A DNA stretch of 64,000 nt from NCBI GenBank assembly GCA_950106755.1, contig OX467087.1, positions 22,448,047 to 22,512,046 on the forward strand. Direction: 5' to 3'. Source of the stretch: Climacium dendroides. Its lineage: Eukaryota > Streptophyta > Bryopsida > Hypnales > Climaciaceae. The position numbers and the translations under genes are program-made. Of this stretch, positions 1 to 12,400 are shown piece after piece (the first letter of the stretch is position 1; each line of letters opens with the position of its first letter). Below the pieces are notes generated by a model that was not told the origin of the DNA, did not search any database, and worked only from the letters and a program-made list of their open reading frames with translations.

Positions 1-1012
1 GAACGATCTACATCCAATGATATTGGTTTTTTTTTAAAATATTGAAAATTGAGTTAAATAAAAGACTTCAAAGTATTTTTTAAGTAGAAATTCTATAACT
101 CCCCACAAACTAAAACTCCTCCTAACTTTCATCTCATTAATCAAAATGGAATGATTTAAAGCTTTTTGTGCCATATATTAATTTAGAAAACCAATTTCAA
201 ATATTTATTTCTTAAGAAAGGAATCTTTTTTGTTACTGGATGCAATAACTCTTAAACCATGTAGTCAAAACTTAGGAAAATTATTGTTCCTTAAAGTTAC
301 TCCTTGATCTCAAATTGTGTGAAATTTAAAAGCAAAAAATGAAAATTCCATTCTCAGCAAGCTGCGTATAAATTCCTATGTTGCAAAAAAATAATGTTTG
401 ATCCTTTAGGGATTAATTGATGATAGAGGTGTTGACATTTGATACTTGTGTTGTGGACTTTGGAGATTAAGGTAGAGTGCCCTACTCTAAAAGTGACCTC
501 TCTTACGAAGATCCTTTTTGCTTTTTTCAATGTGCTAGTAGTGTACATTTCAAGAGGGGTCGCTTTTAGCTAGTGATCACTACATTTCAACTTTGAAAAT
601 TAGTAACTAATTCTACAAAGGTTCAAAAAATATGCAATAACTTGGGTTCAATGCCAATTCCATTTTTCTTCCTACTACTCAGTGAAATTCCCCAAATGCA
701 ATCAGCTCTTAAAAGGTTGCTACCTTACTGCATCTGTGGAGTTACATGGGGGTGCATCCAATAACTTAGTTGGAGCCAATCTGATGTGGTACTTATGACA
801 TCGTGATCTCTGCTTTAAAAGTCTGCTTTTCTTAGGATTCAGACAGAACGGATACGCTGATAACTACACGAGAAACTGTCCCTATAACATGCGAAAGGAC
901 CTGAAAAATCCATTGCTTTAGATACTCTTTTTTTTCTATATATGTGAGTACAGTCTACTTTATTTTATTTTCTAGCTAAACAAATCTGAATTTTTCAGCA
1001 TAGGCAGATCCT
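1..1012. other. intergenic, AT-rich
   Basis: I see no gene here. The short reading frames have no recognisable protein pattern. The stretch contains one copy of a dispersed repeat (see 541-690) and otherwise simple AT-rich sequence. Confidence 0.6.
541..690. repeat. dispersed repeat, copy A
   Basis: About 150 bp resemble two other places in the window, near 34239-34390 and 57980-58110, all in the same orientation. Shared landmarks in order are a 'tttcaactttgaaaatt' block, 'taaccaattc(t/c)acaaag', a short A-rich run, then 'atgccaattcca'. Divergence is substantial, so this is an old family. I saw no terminal inverted repeats or target duplication, so the class is unknown. Confidence 0.6.
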
Positions 1013-1596
1013 GGGGTGCACTACAAAGGAAGTTCATGGGTGAGGAGCAACCAAAATTTGAACCCCCTATATTGTATCTTAAAATTTTATTTTATTTCTA
1101 AAAATTAAATATGAATAGATTTTCCTACTTTGAGAGTTTATGTTTTGAATTATTGGTATTTTTTTATGTTAATAACAATTAGTTACAAATTTTAAAAGAA
1201 AAAAGATATACTATAAAGCTAAAAATAACTTTCACACCCCTATATTATATAAGAAAAAAAAATTTGAAAAATTAAAAAAAAATTCTATAAAATAGCTTTC
1301 TACTAAAAGTTTATTTTGGTTGAATATTGATACAATAGTCATCTTCATGTGATCTCTATAAATATTTTAGTTGAAAAACATGCCATTTTAGTTCATTTTT
1401 CAATCATTTCTAAACAATATATCACATGTTATTTAGGATTGAAATTTTTGGCAATAGAAACCTATAGACATTGTTAAACAAAGCTCAAAGTTGTAGATTG
1501 AAATTATAGTTTATTAGAAAGTAATTAGGAAAAATAAAAATGGGTAGTTAGGGTTTGATCGCTCCTCACCCATGAACTTCCCTTGTAGTGCACCCC
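1013..1596. mobile_element. MITE-like element with 36-bp TIRs
   Basis: The first 36 bases (1013-1048, starting ggggtgcactacaaa) are the reverse complement of 1561-1596 with one mismatch. The 584-bp interior is AT-rich and has no coding potential. No clear target-site duplication is visible, so the superfamily cannot be assigned. It sits just upstream of the decayed kinesin gene. Confidence 0.75.
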
Positions 1597-1805
1597 TAGG
1601 GACATGTATCAGGGTGAAGGCACCCATAACCAATCAGTCTTGGTCTTGTGCGTCCCAAGGCTTTTCACAATTTATGAAAGTTCTTGCCTTAGGTTTAGTC
1701 TTGTAGCTTTTCATGGAGGTGTGGAGTCGGTAACAAGTCCTCGAGGCAGTCCACTGGCCATTTCTTCTTGACTTTCATAACCTGGCTAAAACTTCCTCAA
1801 ATTCT

Positions 1806-4464
1806 GTAGTCTTCACACCGCCTGCAGCATGTATTGATAACTTCTATCGTATGCATCAGGCACTGTTTTTGCTTATGGACAAACTTCAAGTGGCAAGACT
1901 TACACCATGCAGGGGTCTTCAGGTGAACCTGGCATCATTCCCTTGGCCGTCCAGGATGTTTTTAAGAACGTTGACATGGTACGTGTATTCATCATGTCTA
2001 TAGAAGCAAATGTTCTTGACAGCACATCCTCTTGTTTAAAGGGTTGAGGTTACCGCCCTTGACTGCTAAGACCTACCATTTCAGGCGGTGGATCGTGAGT
2101 TTCTTTTGCGGGTATCCTACATGGAAATTTTTAATGAAGAGATCAACGACCTGTTGGCCCCTGAGAACCGGAAACTGCAAATTCATGAGGACACCGAGGT
2201 TTGTCCGAGTAACCCTCAATGAATCCCATGGAAGTAAATTAAGTCCGTGGCTAAAGGCTTCAACTATGGTGAGCCCTAATTGCGATGTAACACTGGTGAA
2301 GCCATGGTTGCACTTGTTCTTCTTCCAACTCATATTCGCATTTGGTGAGATAACATTTTGAATGTGATTTATCGCTTGCTTGCAGAGAGGGATATTTGTT
2401 GCTGGTTTGAGGGAAGAGATTGTGGTCAGCCCAGAGCAAGCGCTTGAATTGATGACAGCGGGCGAGAGTATGAACACTGACCAATTCTTGTTTGCCATCT
2501 CAATCTTTGTTTAAGAGTCACAATCGAATGAAATAATGAATAGAAATATCAAATTCGGGTTGAAAGCTCCAAACAAGTGCTCAAATGACTCCTGTATTTG
2601 GTGCAGCACATCGTCATGTTGGGGAGACGAACATGAATGTTCACAGCAGCAGGTCTCATTCGATCTTTCGCATGGTAGGCCCTTGCTGCTTTCGAATTCA
2701 TTGAAGTCGAATTCACTTTGTCTCAAATTTCAGGTTATTGTCGTACAGGTTAGAATTTTTCTAGAAATTTGTCATATCTAAGTGGTAGAGACTTGTGGAT
2801 CAAAATTCAATTGAGTTGTTCCTTTGCTTCGATAGTCTCTAAAATCTGTAGGGTTGGTGCAGGTGATAGAGAGTAGTGATCGGAGACATGATGTCCTTGC
2901 TGGCGCTGCTTCAGTGCAGTCTTGTGGTGCTGTTAGGATTTCGGTTCTTGTAAGCGCATTGTCAAATGACTTTCCTTCTTTCCAAGTGTCCTTTCTTAAA
3001 ATAGCCATTGAAATTCCTTTTCCTTGTACGCCAGTTGCATGGTTTTCTTGAACTGCTTCGACCATGTGTTTTCTTTCCGGAGGATGTTGTTCATTATACT
3101 CGAATTCTTGCCCTTCACATCCATTAACTGTGATTGTGTTCCTAGAACTGGTTGAGTAGACTCTAGTCTATCTTGCCGGTTCAGAGCGCATCGCCAAGAC
3201 AGGAGCTGAGGGGTCTCGATTGAAGGAGGGTACTCACATTAATAATGGTTTGAGGGCCCTTGGGGTAGTAATCAACAAACGAAGTGAAGGGGTTGAAAAA
3301 AAAGGGTTAGATTGAACACCTGTATTTAGTGCATAATACAATCATTCCTATGAAATCATATTTGTTGCTTCTGGTGATTGTACATGCCGTAGAGACATCA
3401 TGTCTTGACTTTATGTATTTGTCTAGTATCTAGAGTAATGACCATTAGAAGAGGCACTAAGGCCTTGCTTAGCTAGAAAGTGACTTTGGTTGTTCGCATC
3501 CTCCCTTATATTTTGATAGGAGCATCTTGTGCGCAGGGGCCACATACCATATCGTGACAGCAAGCTGACGAGAATTCTTCAACCGGCCTTGGGAGGCAAT
3601 GTGAAGACTGCTGTCATTTGTAACATATCTCCAGCTCAGGTTCGACAATCAGACTCAACATGTGCATGTGCCTGGAAGATTTCTCCTAATTGTTGTAGGC
3701 TATTCCCATTTGGTGTTGAGCTTCCTCTATTTCCCCTTTCTTGTGGAGGTTGTTGTACTTGTCATCGGAACCCACTGTTTAATAACTTTATCAATTATTG
3801 ATCAGATCCATGTCACCGAAACAAAAGGAACACTACAATTCGCTACCAGGGCTAAAAATGTGACAAACTGTGCACAAGTCAATGAGGTGCGTTACGTGGT
3901 TTCAATTGAATTAGTTTTTCATTTGTTTGGGACTAGATTGGTCTTTTTGAGTCCCTTTCTTAAGCATTCTCACAATGCAACACTGCCGTGATCGATTCAT
4001 TCGTATGGGTTGGCTCAGATTCTGACCGATGCTGTTCTGCTGAAGCGTCAGAAGAAGGAAATCGAAGAACTCCGCATTAAATTACAGGTTTGTAAAGCAC
4101 CCCTTGCCTAGCAGTGGACGTTCGCCTATTTGATTTTAGTGCATGTTTCATAGCGAACATTTTTTAAGATATCCGGTTTTTAAAATGGATGTTGATTTTT
4201 TCCATTTTAAAGCAAATTTATGCTGAACATTTCTGTACACATCAACTGTGTTTTGTTGAGGTGCAGCAAGAGAAGGCGGTACAAGCGAAACTTGAGCGAC
4301 TCTTAAAAGAGCAACAAGAGAAGATCGAGAGTTTGAGTTCTACGCTCATCAACTCTGTTGTTGACACTAGAGATGTGAGCAACAGGAATAAAAAGGTTGC
4401 CAGACCTTCTGACATCTATATTGACCTTGAAATGCTTTATAAGTACCGCAAAGATATTAGCTAG
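1806..4464 (+). pseudogene. kinesin-7 (CENP-E-like) motor domain, decayed and truncated
   Basis: The motor domain is recognisable across about ten exon remnants: VFTPPAAC (1806), then the P-loop [13 protein letters not shown] ending at 1978; REFLLRVSYMEIFNE (2085-2198); 2386-2467; switch I NMNVHSSRSH (2607-2674); 2863-2949; [14 protein letters not shown] (about 3163-3290); [13 protein letters not shown] (3536-3639); ETKGTLQFATRAKNVTNCAQVNE-like (3806-3886); 4019-4087; and a neck coiled coil to a stop at 4464. Most splice signals are still GT/AG. Damage is clear. The beginning of the motor is missing, with a deletion plus frame change before the P-loop. An insertion with an in-frame TAG (3157-3159) precedes switch II. 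The switch II Asp of DLAGSE is Tyr, and INKSL has become INNGL. Intact family members are microtubule-based ATPases. This copy is very unlikely to make a working motor. Exon edges near 3163-3290 are approximate. Confidence 0.85.
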
Positions 4465-4831
4465 TGATTCCAGATCCAAAGAATAGTTATCGTAGAATTT
4501 GATTGCATTGCGTGACGAACTAACACTCCTTAAATATGTGCGAAAATTGTAGAATAACTGACGCAAGACCCGGTCTCCTCGAATACCGTCAATTGAACGC
4601 AGTGAACACGTCAATACTGCTTCACCGTTGCTCCGTCATTTAGGCTTAAATTTTTTATGAGGTTGTCTTTCATTGCAAGATAGGAGGAAGAGTAGTGATC
4701 AAATCTATCTGACATTTCCAGGATTTCTCACTTGCAGCAGGAAGAGAGTGAACTTCCCTTTCTGAAGGAATCTCTGTTGGTGAAGTCAATGATTTCGACC
4801 GGAAGAAATTATACAATTAGAAATTAATAAT

Positions 4832-5515
4832 TAACCCAGTAACGCCGCCGGCGCCATTCAGTGGTATTCGGATGAATAGAAATTGAGCTGGAGAGCTCTA
4901 GAATGGATTTTTTCATCCGCTTTTAGTTTGTGCACCTTGTATTTTGGGTTGGGAATAATATCCACTTTACTTTGCAATCATGACAGTGTTTGTCTTCAGG
5001 TGAATGAGAAAGAAGGAAAAAAAACGGATGGCAAAATTTGCCATTTTAGTGTATTTTGTCCCTTTCTCTAAATCCAAATTTTCTCCTTGAAAATGATGAT
5101 TTTTGAATTTGAGCCCAACTGAAGAAATGAAGTGCACCTACTCTAGTATCTACTCCAATTGGAATTTTAGAAGAATTCGCAATATTGAATATTTTATTGG
5201 GATTTGAACTTTGAAAGTAATTTTGATGTTCTCTATATTCTAATTATAGATGTACACTATACTTGAGTTTACACCATGATGTTTGTCACTAAAATGTACA
5301 CCCATGGTGAAATTTTCAGATTTTTTGAAATAAATTTCAATTTGATATGATTTTCTATTCACTTTTTCTTCAAAAATTCTTATAAAAATCAAATTTCGTT
5401 AAAAAAATCTAAATATTTTTGTAAGATTAAGAAGACATGTGCCTTCATCTCTGAAAAATAAATGTAAAAAATTTCAAACATTTCCAAGTCGAAAATGGTC
5501 ACAAACTAAGCATCA
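4832..5515. repeat. dispersed repeat, copy 1 of a ~690-bp family
   Basis: This matches 23654-24345 in the same orientation over essentially the whole length. Both begin with a sharp boundary (taacccagtaacgc) and share several blocks, including 'accatgatgtttgtca' and 'gtgaaattttcagattttt'. Sequence on the left of the boundary is unrelated in the two copies, so 4832 is probably a true element end. There is no coding capacity. The element class is unknown. Confidence 0.65.
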
Positions 5516-5630
5516 TACCTTTGTTGCCATAATTCAAATATAAGGACAACTGCATCTTTGCATACTTGTTTACAATGAACTTAATCTTCAAACAACTCAC
5601 AAAACTGTAAGTTGTAAGAATAACTATCTG

Positions 5631-5812
5631 AGGAAGCTACTAGCAATCGTTACACAATTCAAAATTTCAAGATGTTTACAGGGAAATGGATTATTGCCGT
5701 TCTTGAAATTTGAAATTCTAGTAATTTGGGTGCCTAAGGAAGCTACTAGCAATCGTTACACAATTCAAAATTTCAAAATGTTTACAGGGAAATGGATTAT
5801 TGCCGTTCTTGA
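5631..5812. repeat. direct duplication, ~75-bp unit, 106-bp offset
   Basis: The block beginning aggaagctactagcaatcg occurs at 5631 and again at 5737, followed in both by 'cacaattcaaaatttca' and 'ggattattgccgttcttga'. The near identity implies a recent local duplication. Confidence 0.85.
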
Positions 5813-6443
5813 GCCACCTCGGCCACACTAGTAGTTAATTAAGCATGCCATAGAACAAGAGGATCAGTTTTTTGGACATTCGAAAATCCCATGAAGCAAA
5901 TCCCAAAGTGTTTTGGGTACATTTTAGAAACACAATGACTTTATTGTAAACTGCTTTCAAAGGTGAACTTTGTGAGAGGTTATCATAAACGGAGTGATTC
6001 CGTAGGGTCAAGGGTTCACATCTCTTCAACTTATCCCATCTAAAGTTGCATACCAACCTGCTTGCCGCCAGACATCTCCAAAAAAACAGAAGTAAATCAT
6101 AGCAGAAGCTGAACCCAAACCCTGGAAAGAGTCAGAAATAAGTTCCCTTAGATGAGAGAGGGGATACCAATTTTACTCGTTGTATGATATCTCACTTTGT
6201 ACAGAAACATGCTCCTGTGATGCATTGTGCAGGTGCATGAAAACTTGATAAGAAACTAGCTGCAATTCAGCAATGGGAGGGGTCCTCCCTAGTGTAGTTC
6301 AAATTGTCACTCTAAGAACGTCAGTATTATGATTTAGTCTAAAACAAATTGGTTACAATGTAGCACTCATCATCTGAGGCCAAACACAACCTTCTGGATG
6401 AGGTCTCTACCGATAGACGTCCATCGTACATTTCGCAAGCTTT

Positions 6444-9400
6444 CTATAACTTGGACAGCAGCGTCGGTTGTAAAGAATCTGCGGGTCCAACTCCTTTGGC
6501 AGGCTCTTCCTTAATGCCCACTTGTTCCTCGGTCGCTGGTTCGCTTGGTGGCACGTCGACGGCTGGCGAACAATTGAAAAACCCATGAGGCTGGGGAGGT
6601 ACCAACAACATAAGAAATCTCAGTATCAATCGAAAGAAAATTTAAAAACAAACCAAAGACAAAGATATTGGCAAAGGCAATGCCAAATTTTGATTGGCCT
6701 TGGCCAAGATTCAGTCACCCAACCGAAGCCTCAAATCTATTTTAAACTTTGGGCACTTGAACATCACAGTTCCAAAACACACCATTTTTCTGATTTTACC
6801 AAGTAGACAATAATAGAGGTCTTGCCGTGAAGACGCAGCATCTATAGGGTATTGAAGGCGGCAAGTCGTATCCAAAATATAGAGGTTTATGTAAATTTAA
6901 GAAATTCAATGAGATAACCCCAAGGAAACCCCTTTTTGCAAGTTTTTCATTAGTCCCTGAGCTCAACTTGCCCAGCCTTGAGGCCATTCCAGATAACCAC
7001 AAACCCTATTCACTCCAATCCGCAGGGGCTGTGATTTACGATAACCTTCAAAGATCACCCTGAAGCTGGAGCCAAGGGTCTTCAAAGGATCAGGCGTACA
7101 GGAAAGAAACCCTACAGTGTAATAGGTTCCTCTACTGGATCCTCTTCAGTACAAACCTATCATGAAGACAATAAATATCTACACAACACATATCAATTCT
7201 TCAATTACGCTGGATAATTTCAAGAGGGGGGAAGGAAATTACCAGAAGGTTGAACCCGACGTGCTCCACAGGCATTACCGGCCAATCCTCAAGACGAGGC
7301 ACATGCGTGACACCAAAGACGTACCTGTAAACCACAAGTTTTCATTACAACTAATTCAAAAGGAATCAAACTTCACTTAAAGAGCTTCCCTGTTCTTCAG
7401 GAAATGCAAAAAGTAAGGAATCATAAAATAACCAGGAACCTTAATAACAGTGTAAGGAACTCAGTTGGTTAATGGTACTCCTGCTAAAGAAAAGAAGTAA
7501 GAAATATTACCAAAGTACAATATCAGTCTCCTCCAGCTTGCGATCCTGCTTCGCCCAAGTCGGCAGGCCTTCCCCAACTCGAGGATTTTGATTGGGAAAC
7601 TCCCCACCTGGGAAGCACTCATCCCGTTTGTACTCCGTCACCCACAAATTATGATTCAAAAACGCAGCTCGCCTTAAAAACTTCGCATCAGGACCAGCCA
7701 GGGGCAGACAGTTCCGGCCTGGCATCAGCTTGTAGCCTGTCAACTGACCGGTTCGGTTAAATGTCCTTGTATTTCGTACCTGCACAGGAGAGCATTCGTA
7801 AGTTACGAATCCTTTTATAATCCTAATATAAAGAAATATATGTCGTAGCTGGAGCAGCTATCCAAAAGCATCTATAAAGAAGCATCTAAAACTCCAGCTG
7901 ACGAGTACTACTGTTTAGCATTACCCTCTTTGAGCCTGAACTAAAAATGGATTTCAAGCCTCGATATCTAATGATAGAAACTTTCTTAGTACATCTACAC
8001 CATCGAATGTTGTACTCTCTCCGTCCCGAAATAGGACATTGATCATATTGCGAAAACCATAAATTCAGAAGCGTCAAATTTTATATCATCAGAATCAATG
8101 GAGGACATTGCGGACACTTATTCGGACTTTTTTTCGCGACGGAAGGAATATAACGAACTTCCATTTTTCCATTTGGTATACTAAATGTCCCTTCCAAGAA
8201 GTTCCCGAATGATTCATTCGCAAATGGAAATGAACACTTTGGTCCAGTTACACAATTGGCCACATAGAGGTAGTGCTGCTGCCATATCTACCAAATGGGA
8301 GTTAAGCTAATCCATTTAGGACACCTCAAGGGGAACAAATGCATCAAGAGAAAGGTGAAATCATGTTCTAAATTTTTGAACGTTAGAGATGTGTTTTGAA
8401 GGTTGATACAATTGACTATTAGCTTCCAAAATGGACTTTCTTTTGTTAGTTAAGACACTCAGAAAAAGGAGCAGGATCTAGTCTTACGATCCAATGACGA
8501 TGCGACAGTGCATTGCAGTCACGCTGTGCTTGCAGCTCCGAGCGCAGAAGCGTCTCCTCCGCATAGAAGGCATTGTTGTGTGGGTTTTCGGGTCCTGGCT
8601 CTTCAACCTTCATGTTTACTTCTACAACCTGTTTCACCAACAATTGCTTAGACCACTTGCACCACTCTAGATCTGAAATCACCTTAAAAGGCTTACCACA
8701 ATCGTGAAAACTAGAGGAAAATCTGTCGCTGGTCTATTAGAGCAAGTCGCCCCAGAATAAAGGAGAGGCTATGATCCAGAACTATGTCACTGTTCTATTA
8801 GAGCACGTGGATACCACAATAGAGGAACGACAAAAAAGAGTTTGAGCCTTTTTTCGTTTGGGCAGACTTTGGGAATCCTATGTGGCTCATGAAAATCCTA
8901 TGTGGCATGGCAATGTAAAAGAAAATGTTCTATTTGCAGGCACTACTGCTTGGATATCCATGATATAGGCAAAAGGAAGAAATTTTCATGTCATGTAGAC
9001 GGAGTCAGGCAACAATAGTCTACCTGCCTCTATTGTAGTACAAGAACACCATTCAACACCTGGACTCTTAGAAGCAAGAAGGCTAACACAGCAAAGGCAA
9101 GAAGTTTCAAATCAGTAGATTCTTGGGTACCTGGTTCAATCTTTCACCAGGATTACAGTCGACAGCCATGTCGAGGCGCGCAACAAAGAAGTGCTGGTGT
9201 ACAGGGGCATATAACCCAGGAGCAATAACAGTTCCCTGTCTACGATTCTCATCCGCCTTCAACGCCCCTAAACTCAAGATACCCGTGAGCTTCACCTCCG
9301 CCTCAATATGCCCATCCTGTTCCACGCACGAAGCTTGATCAGTGGATGCTAAAATCAGCACATTGAAGCTAATCAGTCAAACTAGATGAGTACATCAAGG

Positions 9401-12400
9401 GTGGAAGGTGACCATCACGTACCTGATAGAAGTGCCAGAAAAAACCGTATTCGTAATTGGCTACAGTGCAGAAGAAGGAGACTGTGAGTCTGCGTGACCG
9501 GCGCACTTCAGTCATACCCGTTCGCCAGTCTTGATGTTTCCATAGTATGCCATGGTCTTCCTCATGCATACAAACACAGTTCTCGATTGTCTCCACGCCT
9601 CCTAGGAAATTTGTGAAGTGTGCGTCGAAGTACTTAATATGCCCAAGACAATCGCATCCCTACACAGATAGAGGACAGTTCAGGTCACAAGACCCTCAAA
9701 CGAATTGCAGTGCAAATCGTATGTACGTGATAAGGTAAAGCATACTAAAACCGTTAACGAACTTGACCCTAAACCCTATACTCACCTCAATTACCCACAG
9801 CAAACTCATTTATTCAGATTAATTAGCAGTGGTATAAAGCATCACTTGGCTGAATGTCTATGGCCATTCCACTTTCTATGAAGATAGGGACATCTACTTA
9901 ACAATTTCCTTTGAAATATGGTTGACTTTGTAGTCCTCTAAAACCTCCCACATTGAATTGCATGAGAAATTCATGCATACCGATAAAAATTTCATCTCAA
10001 AAGATTTGACTCTTGCAATCGAAAATCTCTCCACAGCTCAATACGTTTCCAGAAAAATCACACTCCTCCTAAGGATGGTAAAAAAAGATTGAAGTGACGC
10101 AATTAAACACTATCGTTTGCCTGATTGTGAGTCTAAACTTGGACACAACATGAACTAGGATTCAAAGCCTTCAATGAGAAACAATTGAGAAGGCACAAGC
10201 CAAATGATCATCACTCACCCGCTTGAGAGAGTGAGCATTCCTGCCCAGACCATCTTCTCCTGCGTCGAAAGCATTCTTGCGGTAGTGTGGGTCATGCGGA
10301 TCTCCATACGGCACCACCATTTCCACAAAGCTTAAGCGATGAGCCACCGAGCGCCTGCCTCGGCTGCCATCATCATAGGCGACTGTGTGAATGACTAATC
10401 CTTCGCGCGGGGTAAAGCCCACACGGAAGTTCCACTGCTCACATCAAAGAATTCGGAACGGTCAGACACCAATCACTCTTCTTTCCGGACTGGAGGGAAA
10501 AAAAAAAGTCTAAACTTATAACCCTGTATACAACGCAATCGAATACACTGTGTGTTCTATTCAGTGTCCCAGCCTAAACCACGTTACTTCAGGGTATAGC
10601 TTTTTATTGTTATTGTTTCCCAGCTGAGTTTGTAGAAAAATTGAGCTATGTCAACAAAATAAGCTCCCAGTAGAAGCTATATCCAAAGTACAATCATACG
10701 ACGCAACTCAAAGAATGAGTTGCGTTTTGTCTACTACACTGTTTTTCTATTTCGTGTCCCAGCCTAAAACATGTTACTGCATACTAAAGCTCTTTACTAA
10801 TTTTTCCCAGCTAAGTTTGTAGAAAAATGGAGCTATGTCAACAAGTTATATAATAAGCTTCCAGTAAAAAGCTATATCCTAAAGTATAACCAGAAGACGC
10901 AACTCAAAGAATGAAGCAATTTAGCTGGTACACTATTTATTCTATTTAGTGTCACAGCCTACACCAAGCTACTTCAGGCTGTAGCTTTTTTATCGCAGAC
11001 GTTTGCTTTTCCCAGGTAAGTGCTGTTGAGAATGGAGCCATATCCATAAGTGGTAAATAAAGTTTCCCATAAAAAGCAACAGTCTAAAGTACAGGCTGTG
11101 ACACAAGTGAAATAAAACGTTTAGTATCCAAGGTCAGAGTACGGAGAGTATGCACATGTGAACCTTTTGCCACTCCACTGCATGGCCGTTCACTCGAAAG
11201 CTGGGTCCCTCGGGCTGCGTGATCAGCAAGGGCTTGATGTCAGTCCGATCCACTCCTCCACGAGAAGCAGCCGCAGTGTAGTTACGCAACGGGTCAGGAG
11301 GAGGCAGTGGAACGAAATTACGGTCCTCGAATTCAATGACCTGAGGGAGTATCAAAAAACACCCATCCAAGAAATCACAGTTAGACAAATCACCACGCCC
11401 TCATAGTAGCCACAACTAACGCAGCTTAGAAACCAAACTTGAGGAAGCTCTTAAACCCAAAAGGGACAGACATTTGATGATTTTAAAACGATGAGTTTGA
11501 TTGATCAAATATAATGCAAATGGGGCTACATATTACACCACCGGAATCAATGAAGTACGTTGAAAGTCTTGGTCACAAGGTAAATAAATCCAACTAAAGA
11601 AAATCCCCATCCGAGTCACTCAAAAGTAACCAAAAAATTAGTGTAGGAATTAACCCCAACTTCAAGAACGGAAGACCAGAACTAGAAAAATCACAAGTAG
11701 AAGCAACCACAATTAGAGATATCACCACACACTCATACGATCCACAACTAACGAATGCTTACAAAACGCACTAGCGGAAGCACTCAACCCTTACAGGACA
11801 GAGATTATGTGATGTTATAACGACTCGTTTGATTGATCGCTGTGTGAAAAATATAACGCGGACTGGGCTAAATATTATATCACCAGACTCAGTGAAACAA
11901 ATTGCATGCGTTAGTCAAAAAGAAAAGAAAATCCAGCATCAGAAATTCCCCATATGAGTCACTCCAAAGTGCTAAGAAAACGTCATTTTAGAGGTTAACC
12001 GAAGACCAGACCTGCATTTGTCGCATGTCCACCAGGACATGGATTCCCTCCACAGGTCGGGCATAGCCATTCTCCAGAGGACAATCACTTTCTGTCCGGC
12101 AGAATACGAGTGGCCTGCCCAGTCGACGACTAGGCGAATCCTCCTCCCCGTAGTAACCTACACACCTGGACACGCCACCATTGCCGCGGTTAGGTTCACA
12201 AAACCAGAAGAACACCGTACAGCATTCAAACATAAATCAGCAATAAGAGAATAAAAAATTAAGAATTTCAGTAAGGTACATTAATTTATGACACTAATTT
12301 ACCAAAAGTTTCTCTATTTTTTCATATAATGCAGGCTGGAATAGTACTGTATTGTACAAAATTCCTCTCTTCCTGTGACACTGCTTTTGCGCCCTCGCTA

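Larger units (their letters stand above)
4465..6443. other. intergenic, between kinesin pseudogene and amine oxidase 3' end
   Basis: A little further kinesin-like coding resemblance (LRDELTLLK, about 4503-4530) fades out after 4464. The rest holds a dispersed repeat (4832-5515), a direct duplication (5631-5812) and, toward 6443, presumably the 3' untranslated region of the minus-strand amine oxidase. I see no independent gene. Confidence 0.6.

Noticed and set aside
6522..7380. Small plus-strand frames in the amine oxidase 3' region
   Set aside because: They overlap exons 12-13 and intron sequence of the minus-strand gene and show no domain pattern.
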